Assembly: GCA_035638775.1 (NCBI GenBank) | Contig: DASQZJ010000023.1 | Span: 39,435-103,434, forward strand | Direction: 5' to 3' | DNA from: DASQZJ01 sp035638775 | GTDB taxonomy: Bacteria; Pseudomonadota; Gammaproteobacteria; UBA5335; SLRW01 | Length of the DNA: 64,000 bases | Part shown: positions 7,887-16,431 of the stretch, one piece after another | Position numbering within the stretch: position 1 is the first letter of the stretch | How the letters are laid out: each line of letters opens with the position of its first letter | The notes under the pieces: model-generated | The model's database searches: none | What the model saw: only the letters and a program-made list of their open reading frames with translations | What the model was told of the DNA's origin: nothing | Position numbers and translations under genes: made by a program

Positions 7887-8936
7887 ATGGCGGGGCATTT
7901 CGTGATCGACGGTGTGGTGCATCCCTACAACTTCAGCCGGGAGAACCTCCAGGGCCGGTTCGGCGAGTTGTTCAACGACACCATGTACAGCTACTACCCG
8001 TACGTGAACCCGCCGGAGATCGCGTTCAGCCGCGAGCAGTGGGAGCGGGAGTGGCAGCCGGAGGAGTTCATCGAGACGATCCTGCTCGAGAGCCCCACCG
8101 ACATGATCTGCGTCCATTCGCTGCCGATTTACGACGCCTACAGGGACGGCCTGGCGGCCGCCGACAAGTGCGCGCGGCTCAAGCGCGACTATCCCGACCG
8201 CGTCCTGTGGTACGGCGGCGTCAATCTGTGCTGGCCGGAGCGGGCGCAGGAAGACCTGCAGCAGCAGATCGAGCAGGGCTGCGACGGCATCAAGCTGTAC
8301 CCGGCCCGCTACGAGGAGGGGCGGACCCGGTTCTGGCGGCTCAATGACGAGGACCTCGCCTTCCCGCTGCTGGAAGAGGTGCGCCGGCACGGGATCCGGA
8401 ACGTCGCGATCCACAAGGCGCTGCCGCTGGGGCCGGTGAGCACCGAGTCGATGCGCATCGACGACATCTCCGACGCGGCCAACGTGTTCCCGGAGATCAA
8501 CTTCCAGATCGTCCACGCCGGCTTCATGTTCGTGGACGAGACCAAGTTCCTGATCGCCAACCATCCCAACGTGTACGCCACCATGGAGGCGTCGACCCTG
8601 TTCTGCATCATCAACCCGGCCGGGCTGCAGCAGATCCTGACCGAGTTCCTGCTCTACGGCGGGCCCGAGAAGATCATCTACTCCTCGGCGGCGGTCAACC
8701 CGCATCCGAGGATCGTCCTGGAGGCGTTCGAGAGCTTCCGGATGCCGCCGGATTCGCCGATCCAGCTGGACGAGGCGTTCCGCGAGGCATTTCTCGGCGG
8801 CAACCTGGCGCGGCTGCACGGCATCGACGTCGCCGAGCGCCGCAGGCGGCTGGCGGACGACCGCTTCGCCCGGCACGTCGCGGAGCACGGCTACCGCCGT
8901 CCCTGGACCGCGGTGCACGGGGAGGCGGCGGCATGA
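7887..8936 (+). CDS. Atypical amidohydrolase_2 (ACMSD-like) protein
   Basis: A 349-residue TIM-barrel protein of the amidohydrolase_2 superfamily. In active members an N-terminal H-x-H, a central His and a C-terminal Asp bind the metal. Here the first motif reads IDGVVHPYNF, so only the second His (H12) is in place. The central His is present (FQIVHAGF, about residue 210). The usual F-G-S/T-D segment is YSSAAVNPHP near 264-273, with Ala where the Asp is expected. It may bind metal differently, pair with the second amidohydrolase at 10141, or be a lyase/scaffold. The gene ends in an ATGA overlap with the PaaD-like gene; GGAGGTGAGCG precedes its start. Confidence 0.72.
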   Translation: MAGHFVIDGVVHPYNFSRENLQGRFGELFNDTMYSYYPYVNPPEIAFSREQWEREWQPEEFIETILLESPTDMICVHSLPIYDAYRDGLAAADKCARLKRDYPDRVLWYGGVNLCWPERAQEDLQQQIEQGCDGIKLYPARYEEGRTRFWRLNDEDLAFPLLEEVRRHGIRNVAIHKALPLGPVSTESMRIDDISDAANVFPEINFQIVHAGFMFVDETKFLIANHPNVYATMEASTLFCIINPAGLQQILTEFLLYGGPEKIIYSSAAVNPHPRIVLEAFESFRMPPDSPIQLDEAFREAFLGGNLARLHGIDVAERRRRLADDRFARHVAEHGYRRPWTAVHGEAAA

Positions 8937-9337
8937 GTACCGCGGACCGCGAGCTGGCGCAGGCGGTCCTGGAGGCTCTGGACGGGGTGCGGGACGCCTG
9001 CATGGTGGCCGCCGGACTGGATCTGAGCGTACGTGAGCTCGGGCTGGTGCGGGACGTCGAGTGCAGCGACGACGGCCAGGTTCGCATCCGCATCACCTTC
9101 ACCGAGCCGGGATGCCCGTTCACTCACCACATGCTCCACCACATCCACGAGGCGGTGGAGCGCGTTCCCGGCATCGCCGGCGTGCGGGTGCAGCCGGTGT
9201 GGGATCCGCCCTGGACCGAGGACTGGATGAGCGAGACGGCGCGCCGCCAGTTCCGGGCCGCGCGCCGGCGCATGGCCGGCGGCGCTACGCCACTCCACCC
9301 GATGCGCCGCCGGCATTCCGCCGCCGGCAACGACTGA
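8933..9337 (+). CDS. PaaD-like/DUF59 (MIP18) iron-sulphur assembly protein
   Basis: A 134-residue protein. Residues about 36-105 match DUF59/MIP18 proteins: FTEPGCPFTHHMLHHIHEAVE contains the conserved reactive Cys region, and VQPVWDPPWTEDWMSE closely resembles the P-x-W-T-x-D-W-M motif of PaaD from phenylacetyl-CoA epoxidase operons. Such proteins help build or repair Fe-S centres in specific client enzymes. No multicomponent oxygenase is visible nearby, so likely clients are the Fe-S flavoenzymes (639, 18647) or the molybdoenzyme (34310). It is translationally coupled (ATGA) to the upstream amidohydrolase. Confidence 0.75.
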   Translation: MSTADRELAQAVLEALDGVRDACMVAAGLDLSVRELGLVRDVECSDDGQVRIRITFTEPGCPFTHHMLHHIHEAVERVPGIAGVRVQPVWDPPWTEDWMSETARRQFRAARRRMAGGATPLHPMRRRHSAAGND

Positions 9338-9347
9338 GGAGGTGCCC

Positions 9348-10112
9348 ATGGCTGCCGCGAAAGGATCGGCGAAGCGTACGCGCGTCGAGGCGCGCAGCAT
9401 GATGCCGTTGCACAGCCCCCCGTTCGGACCGCCGCCGTACCCGATGCTGGAGTGCCGGATGCTGATGGTGGAGCTGCGCGCGGACCCGGCCGAGATCCGG
9501 CGCATCACGCCGGAGCCGCTGGAGCCGGCGGACCGGGACCGGCTGTTTGCGTTCGTCGCGGACAACAGCCAGCTGTCCCACTCGCTGCGCTACCACGAGG
9601 CCGCGATCCTGCAGCGCGTCCGTTACGGCGACCGGGAGGGCGTCACCACGCCCTACATCTGGACCTCGACCGACACGGCGATGCTGGCCGGGCGCGAGCT
9701 CTACGGCATGCCCAAGCTGATGTGCGACGACGGTGCCCTCGAGGTCGACGCCAACGAGGTGTACGGGCGCCTGGAAAAATACGGGCGGACCATGATGGAG
9801 CTGTCCATCGTGATCGATCGCGCGGGCCGGATCGGCGATCTGCCGTTCGGCTCGGACTGGGTCTTCGTCCGTCACATCCCGACGCCCGATCCGCGCCGCC
9901 CGGCGCTGCGACAGCTGGTGTGGATCGGGCTCACGGACTTCGCGCTGCAGGAGTGCTGGCTCGGTCGCGGCTGGGCCGGGCTGGGTCATCCGGGCTCGTC
10001 GGGGCTGCACCGGCTGGGTGCCGCGGCGGCCGGCAGCGCCTGGTACGGACGCTTCTCCTGGATGCTCGGCGACGCCGAGATCCTGGAGGAGACCGAGATC
10101 CCCGCGCGCTGA
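9348..10112 (+). CDS. Acetoacetate decarboxylase-like protein
   Basis: A 254-residue protein of the acetoacetate decarboxylase fold. The key segment is AGRELYGMPKLMCDDGALEV (about residues 115-134): the Lys after G-x-P aligns with the Schiff-base lysine of acetoacetate decarboxylases. The HSLRYHEAAI segment matches the conserved region before it. Several family members are not decarboxylases but aldolase-dehydratases or hydrolases, so the reaction is uncertain. The ATG at 9348 follows TGAGGAGGTGCCC. If it is a true decarboxylase it could dispose of acetoacetate or a related 3-oxoacid formed by the HMG-CoA-lyase-like enzyme at 23034. Confidence 0.75.
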   Translation: MAAAKGSAKRTRVEARSMMPLHSPPFGPPPYPMLECRMLMVELRADPAEIRRITPEPLEPADRDRLFAFVADNSQLSHSLRYHEAAILQRVRYGDREGVTTPYIWTSTDTAMLAGRELYGMPKLMCDDGALEVDANEVYGRLEKYGRTMMELSIVIDRAGRIGDLPFGSDWVFVRHIPTPDPRRPALRQLVWIGLTDFALQECWLGRGWAGLGHPGSSGLHRLGAAAAGSAWYGRFSWMLGDAEILEETEIPAR

Positions 10113-10140
10113 ACGCGGCGGGCCGATACGGGAGGGAGAG

Positions 10141-11022
10141 GTGGCTTCATCACGGCGCGGCGAAGAGCGGCCCTGGAAGATCGACATCGTCTGCAACCCG
10201 TTCACGGAGCAGGAGATCCGTCTCGGTCAGACGGGGTTCGACCGGGACTTCATGGAGCAGGTCCGGATGCCGGAGGACATGCGAGCCGGCGTGTCGCTGG
10301 AGCGCTACATCGCGAAGATGGATCGCGCCGGCATCGAGCGTTCCCTGCTCATCGCCGTGCGGGCGGGCGACATCCGCATGCAGGGCTCGGCGGAGATTCC
10401 CTATGCCCAGGTGGCGCAATATTGCCGCGCGTTCCCCGACCGCTTCTCCGGCCTGGCCGGGGTGGACCCGTTCCGCGGAATGCGGGGCGTGGCGGAGCTG
10501 GAGGAGGCGGTGCGCGGGCACGGCTTCGTCGGCGCGCACCTGTACCCCCACTGGTTCGAGCTGCCCCCGGACCACGCCAAGTACTACCCGTACTACGCCA
10601 AGTGCTGCGAGCTGGGCATCCCGATCATGATGCAGGTCGGGCAGAACCTGGTCTACAACCGCGCCCGGGCGCTGCCCAGCGTGGGCCGTCCGATCTGCCT
10701 CGACCGGGTGGCGATCGATTTCCCGGAGCTGCGCCTGATCGGCATCCACATCGGCGTGCCCTGGACGGACGAGATGATCGCCATGGCCTGGAAGCACGAG
10801 AACGTCTTCATCGGGGCCGACGCCTACGCGCCCCGGTATTGGCCGCCGCAGCTCGTGCACTACCTCGACAGCTACGGCCGCGACAAGGTGATGTTCGGCA
10901 CCGACTGGCCCGTGATCGATCCCGAGCGGGCCATGCGCGAGATCGATGAGCTGGGGCTGCGCCCCGAGAGCCGGCGCAGCTTCATGCGGGACAACGCCGT
11001 CCGGGTCTTCGGGCTGGCGTAG
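10141..11022 (+). CDS. Second atypical amidohydrolase_2 protein
   Basis: A 293-residue amidohydrolase-fold protein starting at GTG 10141 behind GGGAGGGAG. The N-terminal metal motif is missing: IDIVCNPFTEQE stands where ID-x-H-x-H is expected. The central His (IGIHIGVPW, about residue 203) and the C-terminal Asp (FGTDWPVIDP, about 254) are kept. This is partly the reverse of the upstream paralogue, which keeps an N-terminal His but has lost the Asp. It could work as a hetero-oligomer with that protein or as a metal-independent hydrolase/decarboxylase. Last gene before the weak sigma54 promoter at 11169. Confidence 0.72.
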   Translation: MASSRRGEERPWKIDIVCNPFTEQEIRLGQTGFDRDFMEQVRMPEDMRAGVSLERYIAKMDRAGIERSLLIAVRAGDIRMQGSAEIPYAQVAQYCRAFPDRFSGLAGVDPFRGMRGVAELEEAVRGHGFVGAHLYPHWFELPPDHAKYYPYYAKCCELGIPIMMQVGQNLVYNRARALPSVGRPICLDRVAIDFPELRLIGIHIGVPWTDEMIAMAWKHENVFIGADAYAPRYWPPQLVHYLDSYGRDKVMFGTDWPVIDPERAMREIDELGLRPESRRSFMRDNAVRVFGLA

Positions 11023-11060
11023 TCCCCGGTTTCACCCGCCGGCAGGAGCCGACCGGATAT

Positions 11061-11078
11061 GTCGATGTATACGTCAAC
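11061..11078. promoter_or_regulatory. Imperfect palindrome upstream of the 11169 promoter
   Basis: GTCGATGTATACGTCAAC has 5 of 7 matching arm positions around TATA. Its centre is about 101 bp from the -24 element, within enhancer range. It resembles, but does not match closely, the GTTnC-N6-GnAAC sites elsewhere. Confidence 0.3.
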
Positions 11079-11168
11079 TGCCTCTGGCGAACGTGTCCCG
11101 TCCTCTCCCGGGACCGGGCGGCGCCTGCCGCCCACCGCTTCTGACGTATCCGGTATCCCGGGAACCCG

Positions 11169-11184
11169 GGGTGCGGGTCTTGTA
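11169..11184 (+). promoter_or_regulatory. Degenerate sigma54 promoter before ligase-nitrilase pair
   Basis: GGGTGCGGGTCTTGTA keeps GG with 10-bp spacing and shares CTTGTAA at -12 with the stronger elements at 13834 and 16522, using GT in place of GC. It ends 23 bp before the ligase ATG. Confidence 0.5.
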
Positions 11185-11207
11185 ATCGAAGCCGGCGGAG
11201 CGCACCG

Positions 11208-12776
11208 ATGACCCGCCGGCGCGAATCCGGCCCCGCCCCGTCGCGGCCGCCCACCTACCGCCCCCTCACCATCTCCGGGGGCATCCGCGCCGCGGCCGGG
11301 CGTACGCCGGACAAGCCGGCACTCGGCATGGACGGCCGCTCGCTGTGCTACCGCGACCTGGTCGAACGTATCGACCGCGTGTCCAATGCGGCGCGGGCCG
11401 GGCTGGGCCTGGCCCGCGGGGAACGCGTGGCGCTGCTGGCGCCCAACTGCCCCGAGCTGGTGGAGCTGGTGTGCGGACTGTCCGCGGTCGGGATCGCGGC
11501 GGTGATGGTCAATCCGCGGCTCACCGCGGCCGAGATCGCCTACATCTGCGCCGACTCGGGCGCACGCGCGATGCTGGTGCATCCCGAGCTCGAGGACCTG
11601 GCCCGGTCGGCCGACCTGCCCGGGATCGAGCAGATCATCGTGCTCGGGCCCGGCTACGAGGACTGGCTCGGCAGGGCCGCCGCCACCCCGCCCGGGGCCG
11701 CCGTGGAGGAGTGGGACGTGTTCGCCATGCACTACACGGCGGGCACCACGGGGGAGCCCAAGGGCGTGCTGCTGCCCCACCGCTCGCGCGCCCTCACCTT
11801 CTTCGGCATGGCCGCGGAGTACGGCTGCTACGGTCCCGCCGACCGCGCGCTGGCGATCGCGCCGATGTTCCACGGCGCGGGCTTCGCCTTCGCCGTGGCC
11901 CCCGTGTTCTTCGGCGGCTACTGCGAGATCCTCCCGCGCTTCGACCCGGAGCGCGCCCTGGGATTGATGGCCGACTGCGCCGTCACCAACACCTTCATGG
12001 TGCCGACCCATTTCCAGGCACTGTTCGCGCTGGGCGCACAGGTGCTGCAGCGCCAGCGCACGCCGGCCCTGCGGACCATCGTCTCGAACGCGGCACCGCT
12101 GGCCCAGGCGATGAAGGAGCGCATCGTGGCGTACTTCGGCGAGGGGATCCTGCACGAGACCTACGGCTCCACCGAGGCCGGCATCGTGTGCAACCTGCGA
12201 CCGGAGGACCAGCTGCGCAAGCAGCAGTGCGTGGGCCTGCCGTTCCCCTGCACCGAGGTGCGCCTGCTGGGCGACGACGGCCGGGAGGTGGCGCCGGGCG
12301 AGGTGGGCGAGCTGCACAGCCTCTCGCCGTACCTGTTCAACGGCTACTGGGGCCGGCCGGAGGCGACCGCGCAAGCGCTGCGCGAGGGCTGGCTGACGGT
12401 CGGAGACCTGGCCCGGCGGGACGAGGAAGGCTACCTGTACATCGTCGACCGCAAGAAGGACATGATCATCTCCGGCGGGGTGAACGTCTACCCGCGGGAG
12501 ATCGAGGAGCACCTGCTGCGCCATCCGGGGGTCGCGGAAGCGGCGGTCATCGGCGTACCCGACGAGTACTGGGGCGAGGCGGTGCGGGCCTGCGTGGTGC
12601 GCCGGCCCGGTGCGGACGTGACCGCCGGGCAGCTCATGGCGCACTGCGAGGGGCACCTCGCACGCTACAAGCTGCCGCGGGTGATCGCGTTCGTGGACGA
12701 ACTGCCCCGCAACGCCGCCGGAAAGGTGCTCAAGCGGCAGCTGCGGGACACCTTCGAAAGGGGCACGGGAGCATGA
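11208..12776 (+). CDS. ANL-family acyl-CoA ligase
   Basis: A 522-residue AMP-forming ligase that activates a carboxylic acid to its CoA thioester. The phosphate loop is MHYTAGTTGEPKGVLLPH (about residues 174-191), followed by YGSTEAGI, the hinge VGDLARRDEEGYLYIVDRKKDMIISGGVNVYP, and the catalytic Lys in AAGKVLKRQLRD near the C-terminus. Length is normal for short- or medium-chain or aryl-CoA ligases. Its stop overlaps the nitrilase start (ATGA), suggesting that the acid formed by nitrile hydrolysis, or a related acid, is the ligase substrate. A weak sigma54 promoter is just upstream. Confidence 0.87.
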   Translation: MTRRRESGPAPSRPPTYRPLTISGGIRAAAGRTPDKPALGMDGRSLCYRDLVERIDRVSNAARAGLGLARGERVALLAPNCPELVELVCGLSAVGIAAVMVNPRLTAAEIAYICADSGARAMLVHPELEDLARSADLPGIEQIIVLGPGYEDWLGRAAATPPGAAVEEWDVFAMHYTAGTTGEPKGVLLPHRSRALTFFGMAAEYGCYGPADRALAIAPMFHGAGFAFAVAPVFFGGYCEILPRFDPERALGLMADCAVTNTFMVPTHFQALFALGAQVLQRQRTPALRTIVSNAAPLAQAMKERIVAYFGEGILHETYGSTEAGIVCNLRPEDQLRKQQCVGLPFPCTEVRLLGDDGREVAPGEVGELHSLSPYLFNGYWGRPEATAQALREGWLTVGDLARRDEEGYLYIVDRKKDMIISGGVNVYPREIEEHLLRHPGVAEAAVIGVPDEYWGEAVRACVVRRPGADVTAGQLMAHCEGHLARYKLPRVIAFVDELPRNAAGKVLKRQLRDTFERGTGA

Positions 12777-13720
12777 CCATGCGCATTGCCGCGGCACACG
12801 TGGCGCCGGTGCTGCTGGACCGGCAGGCCTGCATCGGCAAGGCCTGTGACTGGATCGAGCGCGCGGGCCGGGAGGGCGTCGGTCTGCTGGTTTTTCCGGA
12901 GGTGTTCGTGCCCGGCTTCCCGTACTGGATCAACTGTTACCCGCCGCTGGCACAGGGGGAGCTGAACCTGCGCTACATGCGCGCATCGGTGGCGGTTCCG
13001 GGACCGGAGATCGATGCCGTCCGCGACGCCGCGCGCGCCGCCGGCGTGACCGTGGTGCTGGGCGTGAGCGAGCGCGACGGCGGCACCTGCTACAACACCC
13101 AGGTGTTCGTCGCCGCCGACGGCACCCTGCTGGGCAAGCATCGCAAGCTGCAGCCGACCTACGCCGAGCGCTACATCTGGGGCCAGGGAGACGGCTCCAC
13201 GCTGCGCGTGTGGGACACGCCCGCCGGGCGCGTCGGCGGGCTGGCCTGCTGGGAGCACACCATGAACCTGGCGCGGCAGGCGCTGATCGACCAGGGGCTG
13301 CAGATCCATGCCGGCTCCTGGCCGGCGCTCGGCACCCTGGCCGGCTTCGACGCCATGTTCGACGACCAGGTCGAGGCCATGAGCCGCGCCCATGCGATCA
13401 CGGGCCAGTGTTTCGTGGTGGTGGCCCAGGATACCGTTACCCGGCAGATGCTGGACGTCATGAGCGACGCCCTGGGGCCGCAGGAATTGCTGGCCCCCGG
13501 GGGCGGCTGGTCGGCGGTGATCCATCCCTGGGGTACGTACCTCGCCGGTCCTCATCGCGGCGGCGACGAAGCGCTGGTCCTGGCGGACGTCGATCCGGGC
13601 GACATCGACGTGGTCAAGGGCTTCGTCGACACCGCCGGTCACTATGCGCGGCCGGAGGTGCTGCGCCTGGTGCTCGACGACCGTGCCCGCACCCCGCTGC
13701 AACGGTGCGGGCGCGACTGA
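12773..13720 (+). CDS. Nitrilase
   Basis: A 315-residue nitrilase-superfamily enzyme with the Glu-Lys-Cys triad: Glu in LVFPEVFVPGFPYWI (about residue 42), Lys in LGKHRKLQPTYAERYIWGQG (about 125) and Cys in GGLACWEHTMN (about 159). P-G-F-P-Y-W-I after the Glu and the C-W-E-H segment are typical of true nitrilases (branch 1) rather than amidases or carbamoylases. Expected reaction: nitrile plus water to carboxylate plus ammonia. It is coupled by ATGA to the CoA ligase. About 300 bp with a new sigma54 promoter follow. A nitrilase in this operon is one of several hints of a nitrogen-containing substrate. Confidence 0.85.
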   Translation: MTMRIAAAHVAPVLLDRQACIGKACDWIERAGREGVGLLVFPEVFVPGFPYWINCYPPLAQGELNLRYMRASVAVPGPEIDAVRDAARAAGVTVVLGVSERDGGTCYNTQVFVAADGTLLGKHRKLQPTYAERYIWGQGDGSTLRVWDTPAGRVGGLACWEHTMNLARQALIDQGLQIHAGSWPALGTLAGFDAMFDDQVEAMSRAHAITGQCFVVVAQDTVTRQMLDVMSDALGPQELLAPGGGWSAVIHPWGTYLAGPHRGGDEALVLADVDPGDIDVVKGFVDTAGHYARPEVLRLVLDDRARTPLQRCGRD

Positions 13721-13742
13721 CGTCGCGCCGATGCATCGCCGC

Positions 13743-13758
13743 GTTCCGCGGCTGGAAC
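13743..13758. promoter_or_regulatory. Candidate enhancer site for the 13834 promoter
   Basis: GTTCCGCGGCTGGAAC is a 16-bp inverted repeat with perfect 5-bp arms. Its centre is 85 bp upstream of the -24 GG, almost the same as the 84 bp seen for the 16432-16447 site. Confidence 0.5.
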
Positions 13759-13833
13759 GCCGCGAGCGAGGTCGCCTCGCCGACTCCCCGCCGAGAGCCG
13801 CCGGCTCCGGGTTCCCGCGGCCCCGCGTGCGCG

Positions 13834-13849
13834 TGGCACGGTTCTTGTA
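13834..13849 (+). promoter_or_regulatory. sigma54 promoter before the FAD-linked oxidase gene
   Basis: TGGCACGGTTCTTGTA has a perfect -24 half and a GT variant of the -12 GC with correct spacing. The ATG at 14019 is 170 bp downstream. The flanking 298-bp gap has no gene. Confidence 0.75.
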
Positions 13850-14018
13850 ACGGGATCCGCACGGGCAGGGTGCCCGGCCGACCGGCGAGTCGTCCGTGGG
13901 ACCCCGGTGGAACGCGCCGGTTCGGACTCCGCGGCACCCCGCCCTCCATGGTTCTGCCGGGCGCCGGGACGGGCGGGGATCCCGCCGCCCGGGGACGGCC
14001 GGAAGCGAGGGAGAAACG

Positions 14019-15626
14019 ATGTCCGCGACGACGCAAACGGCGGGTTCGGAACTGCAGGCCAGGCTCGCCGCCGTGCTCGGCAGGGAGCAGGTGCTGACCG
14101 ACCCGGCTTCCCGGGATTACTTCTCCCGGGACCTGAGCTACCTGCCGTGGGAGCGCGCGGCGCTGGTGGTGAGTCCGGCGACCACGGAAGAGCTGGCCGA
14201 GGCAGTGCGCCTGGCCACCGCGGCCGGCCACGCGGTGATTCCCCGGGGCGGCGGGATGTCGTATACGCGCGGCTACACGCCGGACAGCAGCCGCTCGGTG
14301 ATCGTGGACATGCGCCGCATGGACCGCGTGGTCGAGATCAATACCGAGGACATGTACGTCACGGTCGAGTGCGGCTGCACCTGGAAGAAGCTGTACGAGG
14401 CGCTGCGCGAGAAGGACGTGCGTACGCCGTACTACGGGCCGCTGTCGGGGATGTTCGCGACCGTGGGCGGGGCGCTGTCCCAGAACAGCCTGTTCCTGGG
14501 CTCGGGCGACAACAACACCGCCGCCGAGAGCCTGCTCGGGCTGGAAGTGATCCTCGGTGACGGCACGCTGCTCCGGACCGGTTCCTGGGCGCACCGTCAC
14601 AGCAACCCCTTCTACCGGCACTTCGGGCCGGACGTCAGCGGCATCTTCACCGCCGATACGGGCGCGTTCGGCTTCAAGGCGCGCGCGACGCTGCGCCTGA
14701 TCCGCCGGCCGGCCGCGACCTTCACCATGTCGTTCGCGTTCCGGACGCTGCGCGACCTCCTGGGGACACAGACCGAGATGGCGCGCCTGCGCATCGCGGC
14801 CGAGTGCTACGGCTTCGATCCGTACTACAACGCCGCGTTCGAGAAGAGCGGCTTCAGCTTCAAACAGGGGGTGGCGACGCTGCGCGGCGTGGCCCGCTCG
14901 GGCCGGACGCTGGCGGCAGGTCTCGGGAATGCCCTGCGCGTCGCGCGCGCCGGCCGTACGGTCCTGCGGGGCGTGCCGTACTCCCTGCACATGACCTTCG
15001 AGGGCCACACGCCGACGATCGCCGCGGAGAAGCTGCTGATGGCGCGCGAGATCTGCCGGCACCACCACGGCACCGAGATCGACAACAGTCTGCCCACGGT
15101 GTTCAACGCGACACCGTTCGACGGCGTCGGCTCGGTGATCCTGGGCGCGGACGGCGAGATCTGGCTTCCGGTGCACGGATTCATGCCTTTGTCGCGGGTG
15201 CAGGCCGTGGGTGCGGCCATCGAGCAGTTCTTCGCCGACAACCGGGAGCTGATGGAAAGCCACCGCATCCGCACCTCGTACCTGACCTGCTTCGCCGGCA
15301 CCGAGTTCGTCATCGAGCCGAGCTTCTACTGGTACGACGAGGTGCAGCAGTTCCGGCTGGACAAGCTGGAGCCGGACAAGCGGCGGCAGTGGCAGGGCCG
15401 TTCGCCGGAGCCCGAGGCCCGGGCCGTCGCCCTGGACCTGCGCGACCGGTTGCGCCAGCTGATGGACGAGCACGGCTGCTGCCACCTCCAGATCGGACGC
15501 TACTACCCCTATCGCGAGATGATGAACAACGAGGCCCTGTGGTCCCTGCTCGGCATGCTGAAGGAGGACCTGGACCCGAGGGGACTGGTCAACCCCGGGT
15601 CGCTGGGGCTGGAGGAGGACGCATGA
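14019..15626 (+). CDS. FAD-linked oxidase, GlcD/vanillyl-alcohol-oxidase type
   Basis: A 535-residue flavoenzyme. The N-terminal FAD-binding (PCMH) domain shows VSPATTEELAEAVRLATAAGHAVIPRGGGMSYT (about residues 50-85) and LSGMFATVGGALSQNSLFLGSG (about 148-170). The C-terminal FAD-oxidase domain follows, ending in LKEDLDPRGLVNPGSLGLEE, the usual P-x-x-x-x-N-P-G closing motif. Family members oxidise hydroxyacids, phenolic alcohols or similar substrates. It starts after GGGAGAAACG and heads the operon driven by 13834; its stop overlaps the next start (ATGA). The exact substrate is not evident. Confidence 0.83.
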   Translation: MSATTQTAGSELQARLAAVLGREQVLTDPASRDYFSRDLSYLPWERAALVVSPATTEELAEAVRLATAAGHAVIPRGGGMSYTRGYTPDSSRSVIVDMRRMDRVVEINTEDMYVTVECGCTWKKLYEALREKDVRTPYYGPLSGMFATVGGALSQNSLFLGSGDNNTAAESLLGLEVILGDGTLLRTGSWAHRHSNPFYRHFGPDVSGIFTADTGAFGFKARATLRLIRRPAATFTMSFAFRTLRDLLGTQTEMARLRIAAECYGFDPYYNAAFEKSGFSFKQGVATLRGVARSGRTLAAGLGNALRVARAGRTVLRGVPYSLHMTFEGHTPTIAAEKLLMAREICRHHHGTEIDNSLPTVFNATPFDGVGSVILGADGEIWLPVHGFMPLSRVQAVGAAIEQFFADNRELMESHRIRTSYLTCFAGTEFVIEPSFYWYDEVQQFRLDKLEPDKRRQWQGRSPEPEARAVALDLRDRLRQLMDEHGCCHLQIGRYYPYREMMNNEALWSLLGMLKEDLDPRGLVNPGSLGLEEDA

Positions 15627-16420
15627 GCATCCGGAAGGGATATGTCGACACCCGGGACGGGCAGATCCACTATCGCGTCAGCGCCGCGGCCGGGCCGGCG
15701 CTCGTGTTCCTGCACCAGACCGCCAGCTCGTCCGCGATGTGGGAGCAGATCATGCAGCGCCTGGAAGGACGCTGCCACATGGTCGCCCTCGACACGCCGG
15801 GCTTCGGCGGGTCTTACGACCCCGGCGTGGTGGCCCCGGACATCGGCTACTACCGCGATGCGTTCCTGGAGGCCCTGGCGGGGCTGGGGCTGGAGGAGTT
15901 CCACCTGTGCGGTCATCACACCGGTGCCTGCGTGGCCGTGGACATCGCGGCCCGCCATCCCCGCCGGGTGCTGAGCCTGGCGATCTTCGGCCCGGTCCAG
16001 CTCACCGCCGCGGAGCGGGAGGAGTTCCGCAAGCACTTCTCGGAGCCGATCGCGCCGCGCGCCGACGGCGGACACCTGCAGCAAACCTGGGACTACCTCG
16101 CCGGGCTGGGCGCCGACCGCTCCCTCGATCTGCACCACCGCGAGCTGCTCGACACGGTGCGCGCCTGGCGCGGACGGGCGGCGGCCTACGCGGCGGTGTG
16201 GGACCAGGACTTCCCGTCGCTGTACGCCCGGGTGCAGTGCCCGACCCTGATCATGGCGGCCCGCGACGACGTGCTGTGGCCCTACTTCGAGCGGGCCCGG
16301 CGGGACCGGCCCGAGGTGCGGTCCGTGGTCCTGGAGGGCGCGAACTTCGAACCGGATCTCGACCCGGATGCCTCGAGCGCCGCGTTGAACGAGCTGGTCG
16401 TCTCCGCGGGCCCGCACTGA
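15623..16420 (+). CDS. Alpha/beta-hydrolase-fold protein lacking canonical Ser and His
   Basis: A 265-residue alpha/beta-hydrolase-fold protein. The oxyanion region (LVFLHQTASSSAMWE) and the acid loop (MAARDDVLWPY) look normal. The nucleophile elbow G-x-S-x-G is G-H-H-T-G (about residues 96-100), with His in place of Ser. The usual C-terminal G-x-H is G-A-N-F (about 238-241). G-x-H-T-G elbows occur in some alpha/beta-hydrolase subfamilies, so this may be a specialised lyase or isomerase rather than a dead enzyme. It is coupled by ATGA to the FAD oxidase, suggesting action on the oxidised product. Confidence 0.78.
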   Translation: MSIRKGYVDTRDGQIHYRVSAAAGPALVFLHQTASSSAMWEQIMQRLEGRCHMVALDTPGFGGSYDPGVVAPDIGYYRDAFLEALAGLGLEEFHLCGHHTGACVAVDIAARHPRRVLSLAIFGPVQLTAAEREEFRKHFSEPIAPRADGGHLQQTWDYLAGLGADRSLDLHHRELLDTVRAWRGRAAAYAAVWDQDFPSLYARVQCPTLIMAARDDVLWPYFERARRDRPEVRSVVLEGANFEPDLDPDASSAALNELVVSAGPH

Positions 16421-16431
16421 CTTCGCGGAAT

